Origin: CBDHDN01 sp965261585
Lineage (GTDB): Bacteria; Pseudomonadota; Alphaproteobacteria; UBA6615
NCBI GenBank assembly: GCA_965261585.1
Contig: CBDHDN010000019.1
Span: 6,608 to 70,607 of the forward strand
Direction: 5' to 3'
Length of the DNA stretch: 64,000 nucleotides
Shown here: positions 34,418 to 43,685 of the stretch, piece after piece
Layout of the letters: each line of letters begins with the position of its first letter
Numbering within the stretch: position 1 is the first letter of the stretch
Notes under the pieces: generated by a model
Told to the model about the DNA's origin: nothing
Database searches by the model: none
Seen by the model: the letters and a program-made list of their open reading frames with translations, nothing else
Made by a program: the position numbers and the translations under genes

Positions 34418-34915
34418 CTATTCTACCTGTCCCTGCCGGGTAAACAAGCCGTCCGCCAATAGCACGAGGACGCCGACGACAATCGCCGAATCGGCGACGT
34501 TGAAGGCCGGCCAGTGCCGGTCGAAAGCGTGAAAATCGAGGAAGTCGACGACGGCACCGCGGGCGACCCGGTCGATGACGTTGCCGAGCGCGCCGCCCAT
34601 AACGAGGCCGATGCCGATGGCCAGCGGCCGGGTCTCGGCGCGCCACAGCCAGACGGCGAGGCCAACGACGATGGCCAGCGCAAGCGCGGTCAGGGACCAA
34701 CGGGCGAAGCCTTCGCTGCCGCCGAAGAAGCCGAAGCTGATGCCGCGGTTCTCGACATAGACCAGGTTGAAGAACCCGGTGACCTCGACGACCCAGGGGC
34801 GGAACACGACCTGCTGGACGATGGCCAGCTTTGTCGCCTGGTCGACGACGATGATCGCCGCCGTCAGCGCGAACGCCAGGCGGCGCAAGCCGGGGCGCGG
34901 CGGTGTGTCGGTCAC
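34418..34915 (-). CDS. lspA: Lipoprotein signal peptidase
   Basis: 165 residues, four membrane helices. Aspartyl protease that removes prolipoprotein signal peptides in the inner membrane. Motifs: VVDQATKL, VYVENRGISFGFF, GGALGNVIDRVARGAVVDFLDFH and FNVADSAIVVGV, with the catalytic aspartates in the last two blocks. The start is a GTG at 34915 that overlaps the ileS stop (GTGA); the longer frame into ileS is a shadow. Feeds the DUF3035 lipoprotein downstream. Confidence 0.95.
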   Translation of the reverse strand: MTDTPPRPGLRRLAFALTAAIIVVDQATKLAIVQQVVFRPWVVEVTGFFNLVYVENRGISFGFFGGSEGFARWSLTALALAIVVGLAVWLWRAETRPLAIGIGLVMGGALGNVIDRVARGAVVDFLDFHAFDRHWPAFNVADSAIVVGVLVLLADGLFTRQGQVE

Positions 34916-37779
34916 GCCGGCACCGTGGCGGCGTCGACGGCGTCGGCGCAGCGCCCGCAAACGCCGGGGTGGCCGAACGTGCCGACCTCGGGCAGTACGC
35001 GCCAACAGCGCTCGCACTTCTGGCCGGCGGCCGTGCCGGGCACGACGCCGACGCCGGCAAGCCGTGGCTCGTCGATGACAAAGGCGCCGGCCGGCGGCGG
35101 CGCCGGATCGATGCTGATGGCGGACGTAATGCAGGTCTCGGCCAAATCGACGCCGGCCAACGCCGCGGCCAACTCGGGCGGCGCGACATGGACGACGGGA
35201 TGGGCCTGCAGGGACGAGCCGATGCGCTTCTCGGCACGCTCCAGCTCGAGCGCGCCGGTGACGACCCGGCGCACCGCCCGCACCTTGTCCCACTTGGCGG
35301 CGAGCGCGTCGTCGCGCCATGCCGCCGGCACCGCGGGGAACGTGCGCAGATGGACGCTGTCGTCGCCGGCGGCGTCTACGCCGCCGACACGAGCCAGCCA
35401 CGCCTCCTCGGCCGTGAAACAGATGATCGGCGCCAGCCACGCCGTCAGGCAGTCGAATACATGGTCCAGCACCGTGCGGCAGGCGCGCCGGGTCAGGCCG
35501 TCGCGCGGGTCGCAGTAGAGGCTGTCCTTGCGGACGTCGAAGTAGAACGCCGACAAATCGACGGCGCAGAAATTGTGCAGCTGGATCCACAGCGCGTGAA
35601 ACGCGTAGTCGTCGACCGCGCCGCGGATCGTGCCGTCGAGCTCCCACAGCCGGTGCAGCACCCAGCGCTCGAGCTCCGGCATGGTGGCCGGCTCGACACG
35701 CTCGCCGGCGCTGAAGCCGTCGAGGTTGCCGAGCAGAAAGCGCAGCGTGTTGCGGATGCGGCGGTAGTGGTCGGCCTGATGCTTCAGGATCTCCGGGCCG
35801 ATGCGCACGTCCTCGGCATAGTCGCCGGCGATGACCCAGATGCGCAGGATGTCGGCGCCGGACCGCTCGACGATGTCCTGGGGCGCGACGACATTGCCGA
35901 GCGATTTGGACATCTTGCGGCCCTGTTCGTCGAGCACGAAGCCGTGCGTCAGAACGGCGTCGTAAGGCGCGCGGCCGCGGGTGCCGCAGCTCTCCAGCAG
36001 CGAGGAATGGAACCAGCCGCGGTGCTGGTCGGAGCCCTCGAGATAGAGCGTGGCCGGCCAGGCGAGGTCGTCGCGCGCCTCCAGCACGAAGCTGTGGGTC
36101 GAGCCGGACTCGAACCAGACCTCGACGATGTCGCGCACCTGCTTGTAATCGCCGGCGGCATAGCCGTCGCCGAGGAAGCGTGACGGCGGGCTGGCGAACC
36201 AGGCATCGCCGCCCTCCTGGGCGAACACGTCGGCGATGCGGTCGAAGACGGCCTGATCGCGCAAGATCTCGCCGGTCTCCTTGTGCACGAACACCGGGAT
36301 CGGCACGCCCCAGGCGCGCTGGCGCGAAATGCACCAGTCGGGCCGCGACTCGATCATCGAGCGCAGGCGGTTGCGGCCGCGCGGCGGGACGAAGCGGGTG
36401 TCGTCGATGGCGCCGAGTGCCTTTTTCCGGAGATCTTTCGTCGCCATGGAGATGAACCACTGCGACGTGTTGCGGAAGATGAGCGGCGCCTTCGAGCGCC
36501 AGGAGTGGGGATAGCTGTGGCGCAGCCTGGCGCGGCCGAGCAGGCCGCCGGCGCCGTCCAGCGCGGTCATGACGGCCGCGTTGGCATCGCCCTCCTTGCC
36601 CGCCTCGGTGAGCACCCGGGTGCCTGCGAACAGCGGCACGTGGCGGTAGAACGAGCCGTCCTCGTCGACCGTCGCCGGCACCTCGAGGCCGTTCGCGGTG
36701 CCGAGGACGAAGTCGTCCTCGCCATGGCCGGGAGCGATGTGCACGAAGCCGGTGCCCTGGTCGAGGGTGACGAAGTCTGCGGCCAGGAGCGGCACGTCGA
36801 AGTCGTAGCCCTGGCCGCGCAGCGGATGGGCGCAGAGAGTACCGGCGAGCGCCTTTCCGGGCAGCCGTGCGACCTCGTCATAGGCGGCGATGCCGGCGGC
36901 CTCGAGAAACGCCGCCCGCAGGTCAGCGGCCGCGGCGACAATGAGCTCGTCGCCCGGCCGCGCGCGGCCGCCCCCGGCGACCGCCGCAACCTCGCGCACG
37001 CGCAGGCGCACATAGTCGGCCGCGGCGTCGTAGGCGATGCCGCGGTTGCCGGGGATCGTCCACGGCGTCGTCGTCCAGATGACGACCGCGGCGCCGGCGG
37101 TCGCCGGCGGCCCGCCGATGACCGGGAAGCGGACGAAGATCGAGGGCGAGGTGTGGTCCATGTACTCGACCTCGGCGTCAGCCAGCGCCGTGCGCTCGAC
37201 GGCCGACCACAGGACCGGCTTGGCGCCGCGATAGAGGCCGCCGTTCATGGCGAACTTGGCGATCTCGCGGGCGATCTGGGCCTCCGCGGCGAAGGCCATC
37301 GTCATATAGGGGTTGGCCCAGTCGCCGATCACGCCGAGGCGCTGGAACTCGGCCGACTGGACGCCGATCCAGTGGGCCGCGAAGTCGCGGCATTCCTTGC
37401 GGAACTCGACGATCGGCACCTCGTCCTTGTTCTTGCCGGCGGCACGGTAGCGCTCCTCCACCTTCCATTCGATGGGCAGGCCGTGGCAGTCCCAGCCGGG
37501 CACGTAGTTGGCGTCCTTGCCGAGCATCTGCTGGGCCCGGTTGACGACGTCCTTCAGGATCTTGTTGAACGCGGTGCCAACGTGCAGGTTGCCGTTGGCG
37601 TAGGGCGGGCCGTCATGGAGGATGAACTTCTCACGCCCGCGGGCGGCCTGGCGCTGCTTTTCATAGAGCCCGATCCGGCGCCAGCGGGCGAGCAGCTCGG
37701 GCTCCTTCTTGGGCAGGCCCGCGCGCATCGGGAAATCGGCGCGCGGCAGGAAGATCGTGTCCTTGTAGTCGGTCGTCAT
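34912..37779 (-). CDS. ileS: Isoleucyl-tRNA synthetase
   Basis: 955 residues, class I synthetase charging tRNA-Ile. HIGH-type motif DGPPYANGNLHVG near the N-terminus, WDCHGLPIE, an editing domain (with TTPWTIPGNRGIAYD and GTGFVHIAPGHGEDD), catalytic KMSKS in GRKMSKSLGN, and the C-terminal zinc knuckle CERCWRV…CGRC. ATG at 37779, MTTDYKDTIFLP. GTGA overlap with lspA. The 292 bases upstream (37780-38071) hold a GC-rich hairpin (about 37954-37978) and no gene that I can support. Confidence 0.97.
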   Translation of the reverse strand: MTTDYKDTIFLPRADFPMRAGLPKKEPELLARWRRIGLYEKQRQAARGREKFILHDGPPYANGNLHVGTAFNKILKDVVNRAQQMLGKDANYVPGWDCHGLPIEWKVEERYRAAGKNKDEVPIVEFRKECRDFAAHWIGVQSAEFQRLGVIGDWANPYMTMAFAAEAQIAREIAKFAMNGGLYRGAKPVLWSAVERTALADAEVEYMDHTSPSIFVRFPVIGGPPATAGAAVVIWTTTPWTIPGNRGIAYDAAADYVRLRVREVAAVAGGGRARPGDELIVAAAADLRAAFLEAAGIAAYDEVARLPGKALAGTLCAHPLRGQGYDFDVPLLAADFVTLDQGTGFVHIAPGHGEDDFVLGTANGLEVPATVDEDGSFYRHVPLFAGTRVLTEAGKEGDANAAVMTALDGAGGLLGRARLRHSYPHSWRSKAPLIFRNTSQWFISMATKDLRKKALGAIDDTRFVPPRGRNRLRSMIESRPDWCISRQRAWGVPIPVFVHKETGEILRDQAVFDRIADVFAQEGGDAWFASPPSRFLGDGYAAGDYKQVRDIVEVWFESGSTHSFVLEARDDLAWPATLYLEGSDQHRGWFHSSLLESCGTRGRAPYDAVLTHGFVLDEQGRKMSKSLGNVVAPQDIVERSGADILRIWVIAGDYAEDVRIGPEILKHQADHYRRIRNTLRFLLGNLDGFSAGERVEPATMPELERWVLHRLWELDGTIRGAVDDYAFHALWIQLHNFCAVDLSAFYFDVRKDSLYCDPRDGLTRRACRTVLDHVFDCLTAWLAPIICFTAEEAWLARVGGVDAAGDDSVHLRTFPAVPAAWRDDALAAKWDKVRAVRRVVTGALELERAEKRIGSSLQAHPVVHVAPPELAAALAGVDLAETCITSAISIDPAPPPAGAFVIDEPRLAGVGVVPGTAAGQKCERCWRVLPEVGTFGHPGVCGRCADAVDAATVPA

Positions 37780-38071
37780 GCCGGCATCCTCGGCTGGGCA
37801 GCGCAGGCGGCAGTGCCCTCGGTCATCTGGCGAATCGGTGCAGGCGCCTCTGCCTATAGACGATGCGCCCGGCGACGACCAGGGCGGCGACGAACGGGGG
37901 TGGGCTTGTCTCAGCTGGCTGGCGGCAGTTCGGCGGCGCGGGAACCCCGGCCCCTCACGCGAGGGCCGGGCCGATAATTCGCGCCCCACGCCGGGGCCGT
38001 GATGGCGACCGTTCGAACATGGCGCGACCATAGGCGGGCAGCCGGTGGCGGTCAAGAAACTGGGGGGGGCC

Positions 38072-39064
38072 TTAGGACGGTACGCCCTCGCCGAAGGCGG
38101 GCGGCCGGCCCCCCGCGGGCGCAGCCGAGTGGCGGCGCAGGATCTCGTGTGCCTGCCGGCTGTCCTCGGCCATCTTGGCCTGCAGCGCCGGCAGGGTGTC
38201 GAACTTGATCTCCGGGCGCAGGTAGTCGACGAAGGCGACGCGCAGGTGGCGGCCATAGAGGTCGCCGGCGAAATCGAAGAGGTGGACCTCGAGGAGCAGC
38301 GTCTTGCCGTCGACCGTCGGCCGGACGCCGAGGCTGGCGACGCCGTCGTGCCACGCGGTCGCGGCCCCGGCATCGATGCCGGCGCGCACGGCATAGACGC
38401 CGTAGGCCGGGCGCAGATAGTCGCCGAGCTCCAGGTTCGCCGTCGGATAGCCGAGCGTGCGGCCGCGCTGGTCGCCGAGGATGACGCGGCCCTCGACCTC
38501 CCACAGGTGGCCGAGCAGGGCCGCGGCGCGCGCCGCCTCGCCCTGCCGCAGGCAGCGGCGGATCAGGCTCGAGGAGAAGATCTCGGCCCCCGGATCGCGG
38601 ACCGCATCGACGATCGTGACGGCGAAGCCGAGCGTTTGCGCGCGCGCCGCCAGCAGCGCGGGCGTGCCCAGGCGCTTATGCCCGAAGCGGAAATCGTGGC
38701 CGATCACGACATGGCGCGCGGCGAGGCCGCCGTGGAGCACGACGGCGACAAAATCCTCCGCCGTCATGCGGGAAAACGCCGCATCGAAGCGGAGGACGAC
38801 CAGCACGTCGACACCCAGCGCCTCGAGATGGCGCGTGCGGGTGCGGAAGGCGGTCAGGCGAAACGGCGGCGCATCGGGTTGGAAAACGGCGCGTGGATGC
38901 GGCTCAAAGGTGAGCACAGCAAGCGGCACGCCGGCCTGGGCCAGGGTGCGGGCCTGGGCGATAACCGCCTGGTGGCCGCGATGCACGCCGTCGAAGTTGC
39001 CGAGCACGACGACCGCGCCGCGGGCCTCCTGGGTCAGGTCGTCGAAGTGGCGAAAGACATGCAT
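38072..39064 (-). CDS. ribF: Bifunctional riboflavin kinase/FAD synthetase
   Basis: 330 residues. N-terminal FMN adenylyltransferase domain: VLGNFDGVHRGHQAVI (HxGH-like), LTFEPHPRAVF, IGHDFRFGHKRLGT and ISSS-type SSSLIRRCL. C-terminal riboflavin kinase domain: GYPTANLEL, YGVYAV, SLGVRPTVDG and LEVHLFDFAGDLYGRHLRV. The ATG at 39064 (MHVFRHFDD) is chosen; 14 more in-frame codons upstream look non-conserved. ribF upstream of ileS-lspA is a widespread bacterial order. Confidence 0.95.
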   Translation of the reverse strand: MHVFRHFDDLTQEARGAVVVLGNFDGVHRGHQAVIAQARTLAQAGVPLAVLTFEPHPRAVFQPDAPPFRLTAFRTRTRHLEALGVDVLVVLRFDAAFSRMTAEDFVAVVLHGGLAARHVVIGHDFRFGHKRLGTPALLAARAQTLGFAVTIVDAVRDPGAEIFSSSLIRRCLRQGEAARAAALLGHLWEVEGRVILGDQRGRTLGYPTANLELGDYLRPAYGVYAVRAGIDAGAATAWHDGVASLGVRPTVDGKTLLLEVHLFDFAGDLYGRHLRVAFVDYLRPEIKFDTLPALQAKMAEDSRQAHEILRRHSAAPAGGRPPAFGEGVPS

Positions 39065-39152
39065 GTCGTCGGGCGCGGGTGTACCCGCGGCCGGGCCGAC
39101 TGGCAAGGCCGCCTAGGCAAGTCAGATGCGCGGCCGCGCCGGCAGGGACGGC

Positions 39153-39665
39153 TCAGGCGTCGGCGGCGGGCCGGTTCGGCACCAGGATCGTCGCCTCGCC
39201 GTCGACGACCACGGTCTCGCCGACGGAGCACACCGTCGTCAGGATGCAGCGCCGGCGCGCCCGGTCAATGTCCTTGATCGTCGCCCGGGCAACGACGGTC
39301 TCGCCGGCCCGGACCGGGGCCTTGAACTTCAGCGACTGACCAACATAGATGCAGCCGGGGCCCGGCAGCTTCATGCCGATGACCGTCGAGATGAAGCTGG
39401 CCGTCAGCATGCCGTGGGCGATCGGGCCGGCTAACTTGGTGCCGATGGCGAACTCGTGGTTCAGGTGGACCGGGTTGTTGTCGCCGGAGATGCCGGCGAA
39501 CAGGACGATGTCGGCCTCGCTGACCGTCTTGGCATAGACCGCGGTCATGCCGGGCTCGAGATCCTCGAGATAGAGCCCGTGCAGCTCCGACATCTCGAAC
39601 TGCGCCCGCCCGCTGCCGCCGTTGCCCGATCCGCCCTGGCCCCGCCCGTTATTGCGATCCAACAT
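39153..39665 (-). CDS. MaoC-family (R)-specific enoyl-CoA hydratase-like protein
   Basis: 170 residues. Single hot-dog domain with the hydratase motif FAGISGDNNPVHLNHEFA, in which Asp and His are catalytic, and GPIAHGMLTASFIS. This is the PhaJ/MaoC arrangement that supplies (R)-3-hydroxyacyl-CoA, or a short-chain hydratase in general. The N-terminal 24 residues are Gly/Asn-rich and atypical; an internal Met at 39593 (MSELHGLYLEDL) is the more family-like start, though no strong SD favours it. A type 2 MITE lies just upstream and separates the gene from a good sigma-70-like promoter. Confidence 0.82.
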   Translation of the reverse strand: MLDRNNGRGQGGSGNGGSGRAQFEMSELHGLYLEDLEPGMTAVYAKTVSEADIVLFAGISGDNNPVHLNHEFAIGTKLAGPIAHGMLTASFISTVIGMKLPGPGCIYVGQSLKFKAPVRAGETVVARATIKDIDRARRRCILTTVCSVGETVVVDGEATILVPNRPAADA

Positions 39666-39675
39666 GGTCTATCCC

Positions 39676-39795
39676 CTAGTGTTTCGATGCCGACGGATGG
39701 GGACCCATCCGTCAGCTGAATCGAACCACCAGCTTATTGATTCTGTGGGCTGATTCACCTAACGCTTGGGCACCCAAGCGTTAGGATCAGACCAC
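39676..39795. mobile_element. MITE type 2, copy 2 (about 120 bp)
   Basis: Runs from CTAGTGTTTCGATGC to GGATCAGACCAC, with the two internal palindromes intact; the final TAG seen in other copies is replaced by CGG, so the right terminus has decayed. Begins 11 bases upstream of the 39665 start codon of the MaoC gene. Confidence 0.8.
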
Positions 39796-39812
39796 CGGCC
39801 GCCGATAACGCA

Positions 39813-39864
39813 GTGCAACATATGCTGCTGCATTGCACTATAACCGGACACTGATATCGGTCAA
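39813..39864 (-). promoter_or_regulatory. Sigma-70-type promoter with TGC-rich operator upstream of the MaoC gene
   Basis: On the minus strand, TTGACC (39859-39864), 16 bases, then TATAGT (39837-39842). Immediately downstream is the dyad GTGCAA…TTGCAC (39813-39838) enclosing TGCAGCAGCA, overlapping the expected transcript start. TGC-rich sites of this kind are used by PhaR-type repressors of polyhydroxyalkanoate genes; that identity is inference. A MITE lies between this promoter and the gene. Confidence 0.5.
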
Positions 39865-40147
39865 GTTGCCCCAGGATTCGCGGGTTTGACGCGACTTCGT
39901 TAATATTGCGTTGCCGAACGCGCCCGCGGATCCGGGTGCCAGTGCTGCGGCGCGACAGGTGGTCGGCCGGGGCCAGGCCGAATCGCCACTGGCCGATCGC
40001 CGTGTCGAGAACATTCTGAGTTGACCGGTTTATGTACCATATGAGTTGACCGCTTCTGTTGCGGTTTCTGGCCCTGTGGGGAAGTGGTCGGTCGCGGAGC
40101 GGCTGTCCACTTGTCCACAGGGCGCCGGTCGGTCGCGTCGAAGCGGG

Positions 40148-43100
40148 TCACGCGGCCTCGCGGGTTTGGCTGTCGATCGGTTGGCCATCGGCGTGGTATC
40201 GCGCCAGACATCGCGGTCCATGGAAGACGGCCATTGTGCCGTCGGGGTATTCGTGGACGCGGACCCTGGCCTTGACGTAATGGCGGCGGTGGCGGCCGGC
40301 GGGGATCTGAAGTGCCAGGCGCTTGTAGCGCACCGTGTTGTCGTTTGAGACGGTGCGTTCCTCGTGGATGCACAGGATGTCGTCGAGCGCGCCGGTGAAG
40401 GGGACGAAGGCGGTGCCCTGGTCCTCGGCCGGGGTCGCGAAGCGGGCGTTGTGTTGTTGCAGGAAGACCTCCTTGAGGAAGCGGTTGGCCTCGACCATGT
40501 CGGTGATGCCGGCGAGCCTGAGTTCCTGGGGCAGGCGCTTCTGCAAGGTGCCGAACATGCGCTCCGAGCGCCCCCTTGCCTCGGGCGAGTAGGCCGGGAT
40601 CAACTCGATGCCGAGCTGCGCCAGGGCGCGGCCGACCTGGGTCGGGGTGTCCTTGTCCACCTTGCCGCCGGCCTCGGGCGTGTTCCAGTAGTGGCTGGCG
40701 CGGTCGGCGTAGAGCGAGCAGAACAGGCCCTTGGCCCGGATCGCCTCGGACACCCCCTGGAAGCTCGACATGGTGCCCTCTTCGGCGACGAAGAAGGCCG
40801 AGTAGATATCGCTGGTCGCATCGTCCATGGTGACGATCAGGTCCCACCATCGACCGGGGACCCACTCGTGGCTCGAGCCGTCCTGGTGCAACATCATGCC
40901 GGGCAGGGCACGGCGCGGCCGCTTGCGCCGGTGCGCCCCACGCCTGGGCGCCGCGCGCCTGCGCCCATGGGCTTGCAAGCTCAGCCGCAGCCAGTTGTAG
41001 CTGCGCTTGAAGCCGTGATCGGCCACCAGCTTCTCGTGGAAGTGCTTGGCCGTGAAGTCCCAGTAGCGGGTGTCGAACAACTCCAGCACCCGCGCCACCT
41101 CGTCCACCGGCGCGCGCCGCGCCGAGAGGCGGCCCAGGCGGCGGTCGTAGAGACCGTCGGCTCCCTCCGCCTCGTAGCGGTCGCGCCAGCGCCGGAAGGT
41201 GCGCTCCGAGACACCCAGAACCTCCGCCGCCTCCGCCTGGCTCAGTAGAGTCGGGGGCTGGCGCGCCAGCTTTAAGGGTCCGGTGGCGGTTCCGTCGCTT
41301 TCGCTCCGGGCCTCAGTCCGGCTCCCGTGGCCACGTTTCCAGTCCCCCGCTCATCAAACCGGACGTGCGGATCTCTCGCATCCGGCTTTCGGACGAGATC
41401 ATACCTTCGCACTCGGAAGGCCTATCGTCTGCCGCGTGAGACGCGTGAGGCCATATTCATCGTATAGCCGGGCGTCCGGGAAATGCACGAATTTCCCGAA
41501 CCGCGTCTTGTGCTTTCGACAGAGCCACTGACGGAGCCGCCTGACCGCGTGTTGGTTGACCGCGCTATAAGCTGGGCTGACCTGACCAAGACAGAAGTAG
41601 TTCGCCCACCCGACGATGGTCCGGTTCAGGCGTTCCACCACCATTTCCGACGGCAGCAGCTGGTAGCGTGGCGTGGTGATATCGCTGATCGTGCGGCAAA
41701 TGCTCTGGACGCTCGCTTTGCTGGGTCGGGTTCCAGTGTAGGTCCCCTCCCCGGTCGGGCGGTAGTTGCGTCCGATGCGGTAGCCCAGAAACTCCAATGG
41801 CCCCTCCGGGCACCGCAAGCATCGGGTCTTCCGTTCGTTGACCGGCAGCTTCAGACCCTCCATGAGCCGCTCGACCGCCGTCAGCATTTCCGCCGCCGGG
41901 GCCTTGCCGAGCACGCAAAGGTCGTCCGCGTAGTTCACGATTTCCGAACGGAAGCGCCGGGCATAGCCCAGCACCTTCCAACCCAGTATGAAGCGCCGCA
42001 TATAGAGGTTGCTGAGCAGCGGCGAGATCGGCGCCCCTTGCGGGGTTCCTTTCCGCTCCCTGCGCGCCCGGTTCGTGCGGCTGGTGCCGCCCTTGCCGTC
42101 GTCCTCCTCCACCGGCATCTCCAGCCACGCCTTGATGAGTCCGAGCATCCGCCCGTCGCTGATGCGCCGGGCGAGGCTTTTCATCAATTCGGCGTGCGGA
42201 ATTTCGCCGAAGTAGTTGGACAAATCGCAATCAACCACCTCGTTGTGCCCCCTGTACAGGAGACGATGAACGCGTTGTACCGCGTCGAGGGCGCTCCGCT
42301 CCGGCCTGTAGGCGTACTGCTCCGGTTGCAAGTCGGCTTCGAACATCGGTGTCAGCACGAGCATGGCCGATGTCTGCGCCACTCGGTCCCGTATGCAGGG
42401 AATGCCCAATGGCCGGAACTTGCCGGGCTGTTTCTTCGGGATCAGAACCTGTCGCACCGGCTTCGGTGTGTAGGTGGCATCCCTCAGTTCCCGCGCCAGT
42501 TCCCCGAGCCAGCGGTCCACGCCGTACGCCTTGATGTCCGCGAAGTTCTCTCCGTCCACCCCGGCAGCGCCGCCATTGCGGCGAACCTGCCTCCAGGCTT
42601 CCATCAAGAAGTCCTCGCGCCACACCTTGTCAATCAGCGAATGGAACCGCCGTCCGGGTTCTTCCTTAGCTTTCGCATGTAACACGGTCTGGAATTTCCG
42701 AACCTTTTCTGACCCTGTTAGGCTCTCGCCAGTGGTCACGTCTTGCTTCCTTTCCGTATTGCTCTCGAACCAGGGCTCCTTTCCTCCGCCGGCATTACCC
42801 GGCCTCCGCGGTACTACGAGCCCATCCGCCACCCTGCCGGCCCGGCCTGCCCCTCACGGGGTTCCGGTTGGTGAGTGCACACCACCGACAGGGCTTCCCG
42901 TGTTGCTCCCATCCTCCTGCTCCATGCGTGCAGCCACCATTACCCCGGCGGAGCCGGCCGGTGCGCGTGTCGTTCTCTTCCCGGCCGGTGGCAGCCTTCC
43001 CCGAGTAGCTGACGGGTCGGCTTCCGCATTCCAAGTTTCGAGGCCTGCTCGGTGTTCACTCGCGTTGCGGCCCGCATGGTCGCTGAACCGCCCAGGGCGG

Positions 43101-43306
43101 TCCGTTTCTCGGAGTGCTTCAAACGATGTCGTTACCTCCATCATTCGCTCTGATTGCTACCGGCTGGAACGACAGTTGCCGGGCGGGATTTTCACCCGCT
43201 GAAGGATGGTGCCTTTCCACGGCACACAGCCACCCCGATGGGTGCGCCCGTAAACCTCCTCGAACTTCATCAATCTCAGTCCCTGTACCTGCTCCGTCCA
43301 ACGCAT
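40148..43306 (-). CDS. IS1202-like transposase gene, interrupted by a group II intron
   Basis: Two exons, 43228-43306 and 40148-41244, join to a 391-codon frame. Exon 1 starts at ATG 43306 (GGAGGGAGG just upstream) and reads MRWTEQVQGLRLMKFEEVYG…. Joining at GGTGGCT/TGAGCC gives …THRGGLSQAEAAEVLGVSE, completing the helix-turn-helix that exon 2 continues with RTFRRWRDRYEAEG. Catalytic residues: Asp in HQDGSSHEW, Asp in YADRASHYW, Glu in ARGRSERMFGTL. Exon 2 alone has only a GTG at 41107 as start, so functional transposase needs splicing. Confidence 0.8.
41245..43227 (-). mobile_element. Group II intron (1983 bp)
   Basis: Starts GTGTGCCGTGG (5' end at 43227) and ends CGACTCTAC (3' end at 41245), the group II pattern GUGYG…AY. 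Domain V is recognisable at 41356-41388 (AAGCCGGATGCG…CGCACGTCCGGTTT). Domain VI follows with a basal stem GGGGGACTGG/CCAGCCCCC, and an A seven bases from the 3' end is the candidate branch point. Candidate EBS1 GCCACC (42987-42992) pairs with GGTGGC of the 5' exon. It encodes a reverse transcriptase/maturase. Confidence 0.85.
41399..42739 (-). CDS. ltrA: Group II intron reverse transcriptase/maturase
   Basis: 446 residues from a GTG at 42739 with AAGGAAG upstream; an in-frame ATG at 42832 would add 31 residues of poor quality. RT blocks: VPKK-type LIPKKQPGKFRPLGIPCIRDRV, YAYRPERSALDAV, VVDCDLSNYFGEIPH, KGTPQGAPISPLLSNLYM and the active site IVNYADDLCV. The C-terminal maturase (X/GIIM) part RLNRTIVGWANYF…RLRQWLCRKHK is present. 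No HNH endonuclease domain follows, so mobility would be by En-independent priming. Confidence 0.93.
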   Translation of the reverse strand: MTTGESLTGSEKVRKFQTVLHAKAKEEPGRRFHSLIDKVWREDFLMEAWRQVRRNGGAAGVDGENFADIKAYGVDRWLGELARELRDATYTPKPVRQVLIPKKQPGKFRPLGIPCIRDRVAQTSAMLVLTPMFEADLQPEQYAYRPERSALDAVQRVHRLLYRGHNEVVDCDLSNYFGEIPHAELMKSLARRISDGRMLGLIKAWLEMPVEEDDGKGGTSRTNRARRERKGTPQGAPISPLLSNLYMRRFILGWKVLGYARRFRSEIVNYADDLCVLGKAPAAEMLTAVERLMEGLKLPVNERKTRCLRCPEGPLEFLGYRIGRNYRPTGEGTYTGTRPSKASVQSICRTISDITTPRYQLLPSEMVVERLNRTIVGWANYFCLGQVSPAYSAVNQHAVRRLRQWLCRKHKTRFGKFVHFPDARLYDEYGLTRLTRQTIGLPSAKV

Positions 43307-43466
43307 CGCCTCCCTCCATGGCTTGGAGGCGTTCTAAAACCGGACAGATCATCTGGTACATAAACCGGACATATCGCGTGTTACCGACACACTGGCCGAT
43401 CGCCGTTGGCGGCGGCTGCCGCGTAGGCTAAGAGTGGCCCCTCGCGCAACCGGAGGGGCCGACGGC

Positions 43467-43685
43467 ATGGCCGGGCGATTCCCGAAAATTCCCAAGGTTC
43501 GCCAACGGGCGGAGCTGTTCCTGGCCGACGGCAGCCGGCTGGCCGGCCACGTGTTCGTCGAGGCGACGAGCCGCATCCAGGACGTGCTGAACCGACCGGA
43601 GCGCTTTTTTCCCTTCGTCGACGAGGCCGGCGACATTCAGCTCGTCAACAAGGAGCTGGTCGTGCGGGTGCGGCCGGAGGACTGA
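43467..43685 (+). CDS. Small conserved hypothetical protein, 72 residues
   Basis: Soluble beta-rich protein: RQRAELFLADGSRLAGHVFVEATSRIQDVLNRPERFFPFVDEAGDIQLVNKELVVRVRPE. The pattern 'strand, DGS turn, G-x-V-F, then DxLN…F-PF' is that of small DUF6812-like proteins; the assignment is tentative. ATG at 43467 with GGAGG about ten bases upstream. Its stop and the next gene's ATG overlap (TGATG), so the two are coupled. The IS1202-like element ends about 60 bases before it, so its upstream control region has been altered. Confidence 0.65.
   Translation: MAGRFPKIPKVRQRAELFLADGSRLAGHVFVEATSRIQDVLNRPERFFPFVDEAGDIQLVNKELVVRVRPED

Larger units (their letters stand above)
40003..43389 (-). mobile_element. 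IS1202-like insertion sequence carrying a group II intron
   Basis: Ends are TGTCGAGAACA… and the complement of TGTCGGTAACA…, with terminal repeats of about 35 bp that share CCGGTTTATGTACC. Flanked by an exact 16-bp direct repeat, CACTGGCCGATCGCCG, at 39987-40002 and 43390-43405. Length is 3387 bp, or 1404 bp without the intron at 41245-43227. Encodes one DDE transposase with an N-terminal HTH. The long duplication and single-gene layout point to the IS1202 (formerly ISNCY) group; the family call is from memory of its features. Confidence 0.85.

Noticed and set aside
37780..38071. A leader element or T-box before ileS
   Set aside because: No T-box sequence or specifier stem could be found; only a GC hairpin is present, and alphaproteobacterial ileS genes do not usually use T-boxes.
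39900..40147. Extension of a minus-strand reading frame beyond the IS1202-like transposase
   Set aside because: It is in a different frame from the transposase and crosses the element end and its 16-bp duplication.
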